DNA of 22,911 nucleotides, taken from the NCBI RefSeq assembly GCF_022780145.1, contig NZ_JALEXO010000015.1:1-22911 (forward strand), in the 5' to 3' direction. The translations under genes were made by a program, and so were the position numbers. The notes beneath the pieces were generated by a model. That model saw only the letters and a list, made by a program, of their open reading frames with translations, ran no database searches and was not told the DNA's origin. Of the stretch, positions 1-7,544 are shown one piece after another (position 1 is the first letter of the stretch; every line of letters begins with the position of its first letter). The DNA comes from Intestinibacter sp. (GTDB lineage Bacteria > Bacillota > Clostridia > Peptostreptococcales > Peptostreptococcaceae).

Positions 1-96
1 TAAGATCCCAGGAAGACTACCTGGTTGATAGGTCAGAGGTGTAAGTGCAGTAATGTATTTAGCTTACTGATACTAATAGATCGAGGACTTGACCAA
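1..96 (+). rRNA. 23S ribosomal RNA, 3' end (partial)
   Basis: The first ~96 bases match the conserved 3' end of bacterial 23S rRNA: the helix around position 20 (CTACCTGGTTGATAGG) and the terminal block ACTAATAGATCGAGGACTT followed by GACCA. Most of the gene lies left of the window. The exact 3' end is estimated to within a few bases. It is followed by a ~120 bp AT-rich spacer and then 5S rRNA, the usual order of an rRNA operon transcribed rightwards. Confidence 0.93.
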
Positions 97-218
97 ATGA
101 ATAATGCCTTCATTAAATGTTTGCAATTTTGAAAGTGTTAATTTATTATGAAAATTTGAGAAAGCAATGAATTTATTTTGTAGATAAATTTTTTATATAA
201 ATTAGCATATAAAGATTA

Positions 219-335
219 TGTGGTTATTATAGCAAAGAGGATACACCTGTTACCATTCCGAACACAGAAGTTAAGCTCTTTAGCGCTGATGGTACTTGGT
301 GGGTGACCGCCTGGGAGAGTAAGACGTAGCCACGT
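219..335 (+). rRNA. 5S ribosomal RNA
   Basis: A 117-nt block with the hallmarks of 5S rRNA: terminal strands TGTGGTTA and TAGCCACG that pair to close helix I, the core CCGAACACAGAAGTTAAG, and the downstream GGTGGGTGACCGCCTGGGAGAGTAAGACG block split across helices IV and V. It follows the 23S tail as expected. The spacer 97-218 shows no tRNA gene. Ends are set by the terminal helix and may be off by one or two bases. Confidence 0.95.
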
Positions 336-393
336 AGTCTTTTTTTTATTACATAAAAAAAGAGACTCAATTAGACGGAGACTAAAGGAGTCT
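336..393 (+). terminator. Putative rRNA operon terminator region (two competing hairpins)
   Basis: Just after 5S rRNA, AGTCT plus a run of seven T (336-347) can pair with A7-G-AGACT (355-367), leaving one bulged G at 362. The same AGACTC (363-368) can instead pair with GAGTCT (388-393), with an inner TTAG/CTAA helix. The T8 tract at 340-347 directly follows the 5S 3' strand. The position and U-run suggest transcription of the rRNA operon ends here. Which hairpin acts is unclear. Confidence 0.5.
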
Positions 394-733
394 TATTAAG
401 AGTTATATACTTTTGAGATAATTTATTTTAATTTTAAATTGTTAGTATTGTTATTTATAAGATATATTTCTTATGGATATTTCTTATATTATAATAATAC
501 TACTTTTTTTATATGATTTCAATACTTTTTATTATGTTTTGTTATATTTTAAAATGTTTTATTCTGTTTTGTTGATTACAGATATAGACAATATACGACA
601 AATTGTAAACTAGAAATTAAATATTATGTATGAAATAAATACTATAAAGTGCTATTATAGTATTTTGTATAGATTTTAAAAACAAAATTAAAAAAATAAT
701 TTTTTAGAATTTAATAATAATAATAAGTATAAA
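394..733. other. AT-rich intergenic region, nothing recognisable
   Basis: About 340 bp between the rRNA operon and the hydrogenase operon, which converge here. It is extremely AT-rich, with several TTTTGTTATATT-like runs. I see no ORF with a ribosome binding site, no tRNA, no repeat array and no convincing promoter. Confidence 0.6.
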
Positions 734-770
734 AAAGGATGATCGCAAATGAGCTTTGCAATCATCCTTT
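734..770 (-). terminator. Rho-independent terminator of the hyd operon
   Basis: A 16-bp hairpin with arms 734-749 and 755-770, one G-U pair and a 5-nt loop. Read on the minus strand it is followed by TTTTTT (736-731 complement). It lies 29 bp beyond the hydA stop codon and faces the rRNA operon, so it should end the hydCBA transcript and block read-through into the opposite strand. Confidence 0.92.
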
Positions 771-798
771 ATAAATTTATCTATCTATTTTATTAATC

Positions 799-2571
799 TT
801 ATTCATTCATATATGGGTTACTCTTATCAGTGAAGTCAGTATGTAGATATTCGTGAGCTTCGTGTCCGCCTCTCTTACCTAAGAAGTTAGCATATAATGT
901 TAATATGTCTTCATTCTTATGAGATTTACGTTGAGTCTTATTAGAGTCTATTGCATATAAAGCAGCACCTCTAGCTTTAACTTTTTCGAAGTCTCCATGA
1001 TGGAATGGTTGTCCACCACCGTCTACGCATCCACCTGGGCAAGCCATGATTTCTATCATTTGATATTTAGGTTCTCTACCAGCAGCTAAGTCTGCTCTTA
1101 ATTCTTCTGCTAATATTCTTGCATTTCCTAAAGATGAAGCAGCAGCAACTTTTACTTCTTTACCAGCTATGTTTATAGTAGCTTCTTTTATACCTTTGAA
1201 TCCTCTGACTTCTACAAAATCTATACCATTGAATGGTAATTCCATCTTAGTTATGTCAGTGTAAGCAGTTCTTAATGCAGCTTCTAGAACACCACCAGTA
1301 ACACCGAATATATCAGCAGCACCAGTTGAGTTTCCTAAAGGACTGTTGAATTGAGATTCAGGCATATGAGCTAAATCTATACCAGCTTCTCTTATCATTC
1401 TAGCGATTTCTCTTACAGATAATGATATATCAGTATCTTGTAAACCGTCTTTGCTTAATTGTTCTCTAGATATTTCGTATTTTTTAGCTATACAAGGCAT
1501 TATAGATACGATTATTACTTCATCTGGTTTTTTGTCTAATACTTTATCAGCAAAGTAATATCTTGCTATTGAAGAGAACATACCTTGTGGTGATCTACAA
1601 GTTGATAAGTGTGGAATTAAATCTGGGAATTGAGTTTCACAGAATCTAACCCAAGCTGGACAACAAGAAGTAAACATTGGTAAAGTTCCACCAGTAGTTA
1701 ATCTTTCTACAAATTCATTTGCTTCTTCCATTATAGTTAAGTCAGCACCGAAGTTAGTATCGAATACATAGTCAAATCCTAATTGTTTTAAAGCAGATAT
1801 TAATTTACCTGTAGTTACAGTACCAGGATCTAGTCCGAATTCTTCACATATACTAACTCTTACAGCAGGAGCTATTTGAACTATAACAGGTTTTTCTGTT
1901 TGTTGTAATGCAGCCCAAGCTTCTTTAGAGTTATCTTTTTCTATTAAAGCATCAGTTGGACATACACTTACGCATTGACCACAGAATACGCAATCTGTAT
2001 GAACTAAGTCTTGGTCGAAGAAAGTACCAACTATAGTGTTGAATCCACGGTTTAAACCAGAAAGAGCACCTACAGTTTGAACTTTATTACACATAGTTTC
2101 ACATCTTCTACATAATACACATTTAGATGTATCTTTTATTATAGGTAGAGAAGAAGTATCAGGTTTGAAAGTTGATTTTTCACCTTTGAATCTGATTTCT
2201 CTTATGTTCATTTCAGATGCAAGTTTTTGTAATTCACAAGTACCACATTTATCACAAGTGAAGCAATCTTGTGGATGGTCTGATAATAATAATTCAACTA
2301 CGTTTTTTCTATATCTTAAAGCTTCTGGGCTGTTAGTATTTACTACCATACCTTCTTTAACCATAGTACCACAAGCAGGTACTAATTTGTTTCCAGCAGT
2401 TACCATACAAACACGGCAAGAAGCACAGTCGTCTACGAATCCGATTTCTTCTATTTTCATATTACATAGACTAGGTATTTTTATATTTACTTGTTTTGCT
2501 GCATCTAATATCTTAGTTCCAGCAGGAACTGATACAGCTTTACCATTTATAGTTAAGTTAACTAAGTTCAT
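799..2571 (-). CDS. hydA: [FeFe]-hydrogenase catalytic subunit (HydA/HndD type)
   Basis: Catalytic subunit of a cytoplasmic trimeric [FeFe]-hydrogenase; forms or oxidises H2 at the H-cluster. The 590-residue protein shows, in order: a plant-type [2Fe-2S] domain (C36, C49, C52, C67), a His-ligated [4Fe-4S] site (H99, C103, C106, C112), two ferredoxin-type [4Fe-4S] motifs (C151-C161 and C194-C204), then the H-domain with TSCCPAW (301-307; C303 is the expected proton-relay Cys, C304 a ligand), MPCIAKK (C360) and ACPGGCVDGGGQP (C511, C515), and a C-terminal small-subunit region. Start ATG is preceded by AAGGAGG on the minus strand. It is the last gene of the operon, 59 bp after hydB, ahead of a strong terminator. 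Together with the two neighbouring subunits this matches NAD(P)- and ferredoxin-linked electron-bifurcating enzymes; the bifurcating mode is inferred from family architecture, not shown here. Confidence 0.95.
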   Translation of the reverse strand: MNLVNLTINGKAVSVPAGTKILDAAKQVNIKIPSLCNMKIEEIGFVDDCASCRVCMVTAGNKLVPACGTMVKEGMVVNTNSPEALRYRKNVVELLLSDHPQDCFTCDKCGTCELQKLASEMNIREIRFKGEKSTFKPDTSSLPIIKDTSKCVLCRRCETMCNKVQTVGALSGLNRGFNTIVGTFFDQDLVHTDCVFCGQCVSVCPTDALIEKDNSKEAWAALQQTEKPVIVQIAPAVRVSICEEFGLDPGTVTTGKLISALKQLGFDYVFDTNFGADLTIMEEANEFVERLTTGGTLPMFTSCCPAWVRFCETQFPDLIPHLSTCRSPQGMFSSIARYYFADKVLDKKPDEVIIVSIMPCIAKKYEISREQLSKDGLQDTDISLSVREIARMIREAGIDLAHMPESQFNSPLGNSTGAADIFGVTGGVLEAALRTAYTDITKMELPFNGIDFVEVRGFKGIKEATINIAGKEVKVAAASSLGNARILAEELRADLAAGREPKYQMIEIMACPGGCVDGGGQPFHHGDFEKVKARGAALYAIDSNKTQRKSHKNEDILTLYANFLGKRGGHEAHEYLHTDFTDKSNPYMNE

Positions 2572-2630
2572 TGATAAATTCCTCCTTAATAATTTAATAA
2601 AATTATTGTTTAAGCACTATACGTTAAATA

Positions 2631-4517
2631 CTACATTTTTATGATAGCATCTTTCTTACATTTAGACATACAAGCACCACATTTTAGACATTTAGTAGTA
2701 TCGATAACATGTTTTTGTTTCTTTTCACCAGTGATAGCATCAGCTGGACAATTCTTCTTACATAATCCACAACCTATACAGTTGTCAGTTATTACGTAAT
2801 TTAATAGAGATTGACATTTACCAGCAGGACATTTTTTATCTTTAACGTGAGCTAAATATTCATCGTAGAAACAATCTAATGTACTAAGTACTGGGTTTGG
2901 AGCACATTTACCAAGACCACATAAAGAAGTGTTCTTTATAGTTAAAGCTAAATCTTTTAAGTCATCTAAGTCTTTTTCTTCAGCTTTTCCATCGCATATT
3001 TTATTTAACATTTCAAGTAATCTCTTGTTACCTATACGACATGGTGTACATTTACCACAAGATTCATCAACTGTGAATTCAAGGAAGAATTTAGCTATGT
3101 CAACCATACAGTCAGTTTCATCAAGAACAAGCATACCACCAGAACCCATCATAGATCCTATATCGCTTAATGATTTGAAATCTATTGGAGTATCTAGGTC
3201 TTTTTCTGATATACATCCACCAGATGGACCACCTGTTTGAACAGCTTTGAATTTCTTTCCGTTAGGGATACCGCCACCGATATCGTAAACGATTTCTCTT
3301 AAAGTAGTTCCCATAGGTACTTCAACAAGACCAACGTTGTTTATTTTTCCACCTAAAGCGAAAACTTTAGTACCAGTAGAATCTTCAGTACCATAAGAAG
3401 CGAACCATTTAGCACCTTTGTTTATTATTGCAGGAACGTTACCAAATGTTTCAACGTTGTTTACAGAAGTTGGAGCTTGCCATAAACCATGTTGAGAAGA
3501 TGAGAATGTTTTCATTCTTGGTTCACCACGTTTACCTTCTATAGAATTTATAAGAGCAGTACCTTCACCACAAACGAATGCACCAGCACCATATTTTAAT
3601 TGTATTTTGAAGTTAAATCCAGTTCCTAATATATTTTCACCTAAAACTCCAGCTTCTTCAGCTTGAGCTATAGCTATTTTTAATCTATCTATTGCAAGAG
3701 GATATTCAGCTCTTATGTAGATGTATCCTTCTGAAGCACCTACAGCATAACCAGCTATTGCCATAGCTTCTAATACACTGTGTGGGTCACCTTCAAGTAA
3801 AGATCTATCCATGAATGCACCTGGGTCACCTTCGTCAGCGTTACATACTATGAATTTCTTACCATTTACAGCAGGGTTTTTAGAAGCAGATTCCCATTTT
3901 CTTCCTGTAGGGAAACCAGCTCCACCACGTCCTCTTAATCCAGAAGCTTTCATTTCTTCAATAACTTCTTTAGGAGTCATTTCAGATAAACATTTAGCAA
4001 GTGCAGTGTAACCATCATTTGCTATGTATTCAGTTATATCTTCTGGGTTTATATGTCCACAGTTTCTTAAAGCAATACGAACTTGTTTTTTGTAGAATTC
4101 CATATCGCTATCTCTTTTAACTTTTTGGAAGTCTAGAGTTGGTTCTGCGAATAATAATCTTTCAACTACTTGGTTATTTTTTATATGACTTTCAACTATT
4201 TCAGCAGCATCTTCTGGTTTAACATGAACGTAGAATACGTTATCAGGATAAACCTTAACTATTGGACCCATTGCACAGAATCCAAAGCATCCTGTTAGAT
4301 GTACCATAGCATGGTCTTCTAAACCAGCTTTTTTAATTTCATTTTTTAAATTTTCTATTATAACTAAACTTTCTGAAGAAGTACATCCAGTACCACCACA
4401 AACTAATATATCTCTTTTATCTGGTATTTCTTCAGTATGGTTTTCTCTTAAGTTAAGAATAGGTTTATATTCTTGGACAGCAGCTTTTAAATCAGCTATT
4501 GAATTTAATTTTTGCAT
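2631..4517 (-). CDS. hydB: Hydrogenase flavoprotein subunit, NuoF-like (HydB/HndC type)
   Basis: NAD(P)-binding flavoprotein subunit of the trimeric hydrogenase, homologous to NuoF of complex I. In the 628-residue protein (numbered from the preceding TTG, so one less for the chosen ATG): an N-terminal thioredoxin-like [2Fe-2S] domain (C41, C46, C78, C82), the FMN/NADH-binding core with GRGGAGFPTGRKW (197-209) and ADEGDPGAFMDRSLLEGDPH (228-247), an SLBB-like segment, the NuoF [4Fe-4S] site (C488, C491, C494, C534), and a C-terminal 2x[4Fe-4S] ferredoxin (CIGCGLCKKNCP at 581; CLKCGACMSKCK at 611). This extra N- and C-terminal Fe-S complement is typical of bifurcating hydrogenases. The frame can open at a TTG at 4520, but the ATG at 4517 sits 8 nt after GGGAGG and is preferred. 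It follows hydC by 13 bp. Confidence 0.95.
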   Translation of the reverse strand: MQKLNSIADLKAAVQEYKPILNLRENHTEEIPDKRDILVCGGTGCTSSESLVIIENLKNEIKKAGLEDHAMVHLTGCFGFCAMGPIVKVYPDNVFYVHVKPEDAAEIVESHIKNNQVVERLLFAEPTLDFQKVKRDSDMEFYKKQVRIALRNCGHINPEDITEYIANDGYTALAKCLSEMTPKEVIEEMKASGLRGRGGAGFPTGRKWESASKNPAVNGKKFIVCNADEGDPGAFMDRSLLEGDPHSVLEAMAIAGYAVGASEGYIYIRAEYPLAIDRLKIAIAQAEEAGVLGENILGTGFNFKIQLKYGAGAFVCGEGTALINSIEGKRGEPRMKTFSSSQHGLWQAPTSVNNVETFGNVPAIINKGAKWFASYGTEDSTGTKVFALGGKINNVGLVEVPMGTTLREIVYDIGGGIPNGKKFKAVQTGGPSGGCISEKDLDTPIDFKSLSDIGSMMGSGGMLVLDETDCMVDIAKFFLEFTVDESCGKCTPCRIGNKRLLEMLNKICDGKAEEKDLDDLKDLALTIKNTSLCGLGKCAPNPVLSTLDCFYDEYLAHVKDKKCPAGKCQSLLNYVITDNCIGCGLCKKNCPADAITGEKKQKHVIDTTKCLKCGACMSKCKKDAIIKM

Positions 4518-4530
4518 CAATATTACCTCC

Positions 4531-5031
4531 CTAACAGCTTAATTCTAAATTTCTATAGTTGTCTAATATTTTTGGAACATCGTCAACAGTTACTTGACCG
4601 TATACTTTACCATTGACAGTAACAACAGGAGCTAGACCACAAGCACCTACACATCTTAAACTTTCAAGAGTGAATTTAAGATCTTCAGTAGTTTCGCCGT
4701 CTTTAATTCCTAATTCTTTTTCGAATTCAGCCATAACTTTGTCTGAACCTTTAACGAAGCAAACTGTTCCTAGACAAACACTTATCTTGTATTCTCCAAT
4801 TGGGTTAGTAGAGAAGTAAGAGTAAAAGCTAACAACGCCATAAACAGTAGCAGGTGAAATACCTAATCTTTTTGCTATATGAAGTTGAACTTCTTTTGGT
4901 AGATATCCAAAAATTCCTTGTGCTTCTTTAAGAACAAAGATTAATGAACTTTCATCAGCTACTTCTAATGAATCGATTAGTTTATCTAATTCATCGAATA
5001 ATTTTTGGTTTTGTGAAACGAAATCACACAT
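4531..5031 (-). CDS. hydC: Hydrogenase [2Fe-2S] subunit, NuoE-like (HydC/HndA type)
   Basis: Small electron-transfer subunit, homologous to NuoE, with a thioredoxin-like [2Fe-2S] cluster. The N-terminal half is the helical NuoE domain (ESSLIFVLKEAQGIFGYLP, then VYGVVSFYSYF); the C-terminal half carries the cluster cysteines in CLGTVCFVKG and LRCVGACGLAPVV. Length 166 residues is normal for the family. The frame extends to a TTG at 5049, but the only good ribosome binding site, AAGGGGG, lies inside that extension and 6 nt before the ATG at 5031, which I take as the start. First gene of the hydC-hydB-hydA operon; the promoter should be in the AT-rich region to its right. Confidence 0.94.
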   Translation of the reverse strand: MCDFVSQNQKLFDELDKLIDSLEVADESSLIFVLKEAQGIFGYLPKEVQLHIAKRLGISPATVYGVVSFYSYFSTNPIGEYKISVCLGTVCFVKGSDKVMAEFEKELGIKDGETTEDLKFTLESLRCVGACGLAPVVTVNGKVYGQVTVDDVPKILDNYRNLELSC

Positions 5032-5435
5032 ACAAATCCCCCTTTTCAATTTTGAAATAATTAAAATTAATAAAATATACTAAATAAAAAATAAGATGTA
5101 TTTATATTTTAAGTTTTAAAAATATGTTTATACAATATACAATATATACCATATATCGAAACATATCTATTAAAAATAAAAATAAAATGTAATATAAATA
5201 ATTATAAAATTTTTAAATATTACATACACTATTATAATATATAAATGGATAAATTTGTAAAAAATCTGAAGATTATATTGAATAAAATTTATTTTTTTTA
5301 AATAAAATATTTTTAATAAGAAAATTTATTTGATTATTATAAAATTATTATAAAAAGTATTTAAATTGTATTATTGTGGGTAAAATATTTTTAAGTTAAT
5401 ATGTAAAAGTGCGAAAATAGTAATATATATTGTGG
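5032..5435. other. Divergent intergenic region between hydC and uvrB
   Basis: About 400 bp, extremely AT-rich. It must hold the leftward hyd promoter; TATAAT-like hexamers occur on the minus strand at 5206-5201 and 5236-5231, but neither has a good -35 partner, so I do not call one. An inverted repeat ATATGTTT (5122-5129) / AAACATAT (5159-5166), 29 bp apart, lies in the presumed hyd leader. I see no clear Rex operator and no ORF with a ribosome binding site. Confidence 0.5.
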
Positions 5436-5441
5436 TATAAT
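5413..5441 (+). promoter_or_regulatory. Extended -10 promoter of the uvrB operon
   Basis: A perfect TATAAT at 5436-5441 preceded by TGG, giving the extended -10 motif TGGTATAAT. The -35 position (5413-5418) is a poor match, which the extended -10 can offset. It sits 43 bp before the uvrB start codon, with a LexA-type box over the expected transcription start. Confidence 0.72.
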
Positions 5442-5451
5442 TGAGAAAGGT

Positions 5452-5463
5452 GAACTAATGTTC
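5452..5463 (+). promoter_or_regulatory. LexA (DinR) SOS box upstream of uvrB
   Basis: GAACTAATGTTC is a perfect dyad of the Firmicutes LexA site GAAC-N4-GTTC. It lies 10 bp after the -10 hexamer, over the start of transcription and 20 bp before the uvrB ATG, an ideal place for repression. DNA damage would relieve it, as known for uvrB/uvrA in other Firmicutes. Confidence 0.85.
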
Positions 5464-5483
5464 GAGAGAGGCGAGGTGATATT

Positions 5484-7451
5484 ATGGATTTTAAAATAAA
5501 ATCAGACTTTAAACCTACTGGAGATCAACCAGAGGCTATTAGGGAAATTGTAAACGCCATAAATCATAATGAAAAATTTTCGACTTTATTAGGCGTTACT
5601 GGTTCGGGAAAAACATTTACTATGGCAAATATAATACAAGAGGTAAAGAAACCGACTCTTATTTTAGCTCATAATAAGACGTTAGCGGCTCAGCTTTACA
5701 GTGAGTTTAAAGAATTTTTTCCTGATAATGCGGTCGAATATTTTGTGAGTTATTATGATTATTATCAACCAGAGGCCTATGTAGCTCATAGTGACACTTA
5801 TATAGAAAAGGATGCGAGTATAAATGATGAAATAGATAAATTACGTCACTCGGCTACAGCATCGATTTTAGAGAGAAAAGATACGATAATAGTATCTTCT
5901 GTATCTTGTATTTACGGTATAGGGGATCCTAAAGATTATAAGGATTTGATGTTATCTCTAAGGGTAGGTATGCAGGTCGAGAGAGATGATATTATTAAAA
6001 AGCTAGTAGAGATACAATACGAGAGAAACGACATCAATTTTGTCAGAGGAACATTTAGAGTTAGGGGAGATGTCGTTGAAATTTTCCCTGTAAGCAATGA
6101 TGAAAGAGCGATTAGAGTAGAATTTTTTGGAGATGAAATAGATCGAATAACAGAAATAGATTACGTTACAGGAAAAATAATAGGTACGAGAAACTATACA
6201 GCTATTTTCCCTGCATCACATTATGTTACAACTCCAGAGAGAATAGAGGAGGCTATAAAATCCATAGAAAAGGAATTGGAAGAGGTCGTTCAAGAATTTA
6301 AGGATAATGACAAATTGCTTGAAGCACAGAGAATAGAGCAGAGAACAAAATACGACATAGAAATGCTTAAGGAATTGGGATTTTGCCAAGGAATAGAAAA
6401 CTATTCTAGACATATTACAGGGAGAAAACCAGGTGAAAAACCATATACTCTTATGAATTTCTTTCCAGATGATTTTCTGTTGATAGTAGATGAATCACAC
6501 GTTACAATACCACAGGTTAGAGGGATGTATGCAGGAGATCAATCTAGAAAAAAATCATTAATAGATAATGGTTTTAGACTTCCTTCTGCTTATGATAATA
6601 GACCTTTAAATTTCTCTGAATTTGAGGAAAATATAAATCAAGTTCTATTTGTTTCAGCTACTCCGGGACCTTATGAAATAGAGCATTCGACTACAGTAGC
6701 ACAGCAAATTATAAGACCTACAGGTCTACTTGATCCTATTATAGAAGTTAGACCGATAGAAAATCAAATAGATGATTTAGTCGGAGAAATAAATAAGGTT
6801 ATAGAGAAGAATGAAAGAGTATTGATTACTACATTGACTAAGAAAATGAGTGAGGATTTAACTAATTATCTAAAGGAAATAGGTATAAAGGTAAAATATC
6901 TACATTCGGATATAGTTACTTTAGAGAGAACTGAAATAATAAGAGATTTAAGACTAGGTGAATTTGATGTATTAGTTGGTATAAATCTATTGAGAGAGGG
7001 ATTAGACATTCCTGAGGTGTCTCTAATAGCTATTTTAGATGCAGATAAGGAAGGTTTCCTACGCTCTGAAACTTCTTTGATACAAACAGTTGGACGTGCA
7101 GCTAGAAATGCAGAGGGTAGAGTTATTATGTATGCAGACAAAATTACTCGTTCTATGGCAGCCACTATTGAAGAAACTGCAAGAAGAAGGGAAATACAAT
7201 CGCTATACAATGAAGAACACGGTATTATTCCTAAAACTATTCAAAAAGATATCAGAGATAATATAGAAACTCTTAAACTAGCTGAGGAAGAAGAAATTTA
7301 TGGAATATCAGATACAGATGATAAGGAACAAATTAAAGCAAATATAGAAAAATTAAAAGCTGAAATGATGGAAGCAGCTACTAATTTACAATTTGAAAGA
7401 GCTGCTGAGTTGAGAGATAAAATCAAAGAACTGGAAAATAAGATAAATTGA
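5484..7451 (+). CDS. uvrB: Excinuclease ABC subunit B (UvrB)
   Basis: Damage-verification helicase of nucleotide excision repair; loaded by UvrA, then recruits UvrC. The 655-residue protein is full length. Visible: Walker A GVTGSGKT (37-44), the beta-hairpin region YYDYYQPEAYV (90-100) that inserts between DNA strands, the helicase motif II DESH (about 336), motif V GINLLREGLDIPE, motif VI QTVGRAARNAEGR (about 535), and a C-terminal UVR motif (FERAAELRDKIKELE) that binds UvrC. Start ATG follows GAGGTG. First gene of uvrB-uvrA-uvrC-hprK, under an SOS box. A 13-codon frame (5458-5499) overlaps the start but is probably a by-product of the LexA dyad. Confidence 0.98.
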   Translation: MDFKIKSDFKPTGDQPEAIREIVNAINHNEKFSTLLGVTGSGKTFTMANIIQEVKKPTLILAHNKTLAAQLYSEFKEFFPDNAVEYFVSYYDYYQPEAYVAHSDTYIEKDASINDEIDKLRHSATASILERKDTIIVSSVSCIYGIGDPKDYKDLMLSLRVGMQVERDDIIKKLVEIQYERNDINFVRGTFRVRGDVVEIFPVSNDERAIRVEFFGDEIDRITEIDYVTGKIIGTRNYTAIFPASHYVTTPERIEEAIKSIEKELEEVVQEFKDNDKLLEAQRIEQRTKYDIEMLKELGFCQGIENYSRHITGRKPGEKPYTLMNFFPDDFLLIVDESHVTIPQVRGMYAGDQSRKKSLIDNGFRLPSAYDNRPLNFSEFEENINQVLFVSATPGPYEIEHSTTVAQQIIRPTGLLDPIIEVRPIENQIDDLVGEINKVIEKNERVLITTLTKKMSEDLTNYLKEIGIKVKYLHSDIVTLERTEIIRDLRLGEFDVLVGINLLREGLDIPEVSLIAILDADKEGFLRSETSLIQTVGRAARNAEGRVIMYADKITRSMAATIEETARRREIQSLYNEEHGIIPKTIQKDIRDNIETLKLAEEEEIYGISDTDDKEQIKANIEKLKAEMMEAATNLQFERAAELRDKIKELENKIN

Positions 7452-7500
7452 CATAATTTGATATAAACTGAGATAAATTGACATAAATTGTATAAAAAAT
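7441..7500 (+). repeat. Imperfect 30-bp tandem duplication at the uvrB-uvrA junction
   Basis: AGATAAATTGACATAA occurs at 7441-7456, over the uvrB stop codon, and again at 7471-7486, exactly 30 bp later. The following 14 bases of each unit are similar but diverged. It looks like an old small tandem duplication that lengthened the spacer. No function is evident. Confidence 0.6.
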
Positions 7501-7544
7501 AAATTAATCAGGAAAAATGTAAAAATAATAGAAAGGAATTTATA

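Noticed and set aside
2165..2644. 159-codon open frame on the + strand inside hydA
   Set aside because: It is antisense to a certain hydrogenase gene, has no ribosome binding site and encodes no recognisable domain; it mirrors codon structure of hydA.
5032..5435. Search for a Rex (redox) operator in front of hydC
   Set aside because: No TTGTTAA-N4-TTAACAA-like palindrome is present; only AT-rich runs and a loose inverted repeat.
5458..5499. 13-codon upstream ORF overlapping the uvrB start, preceded by AAAGGTG
   Set aside because: Its ATG is formed by the LexA dyad itself, and the peptide has no known counterpart; probably chance, though a leader-peptide effect cannot be excluded.
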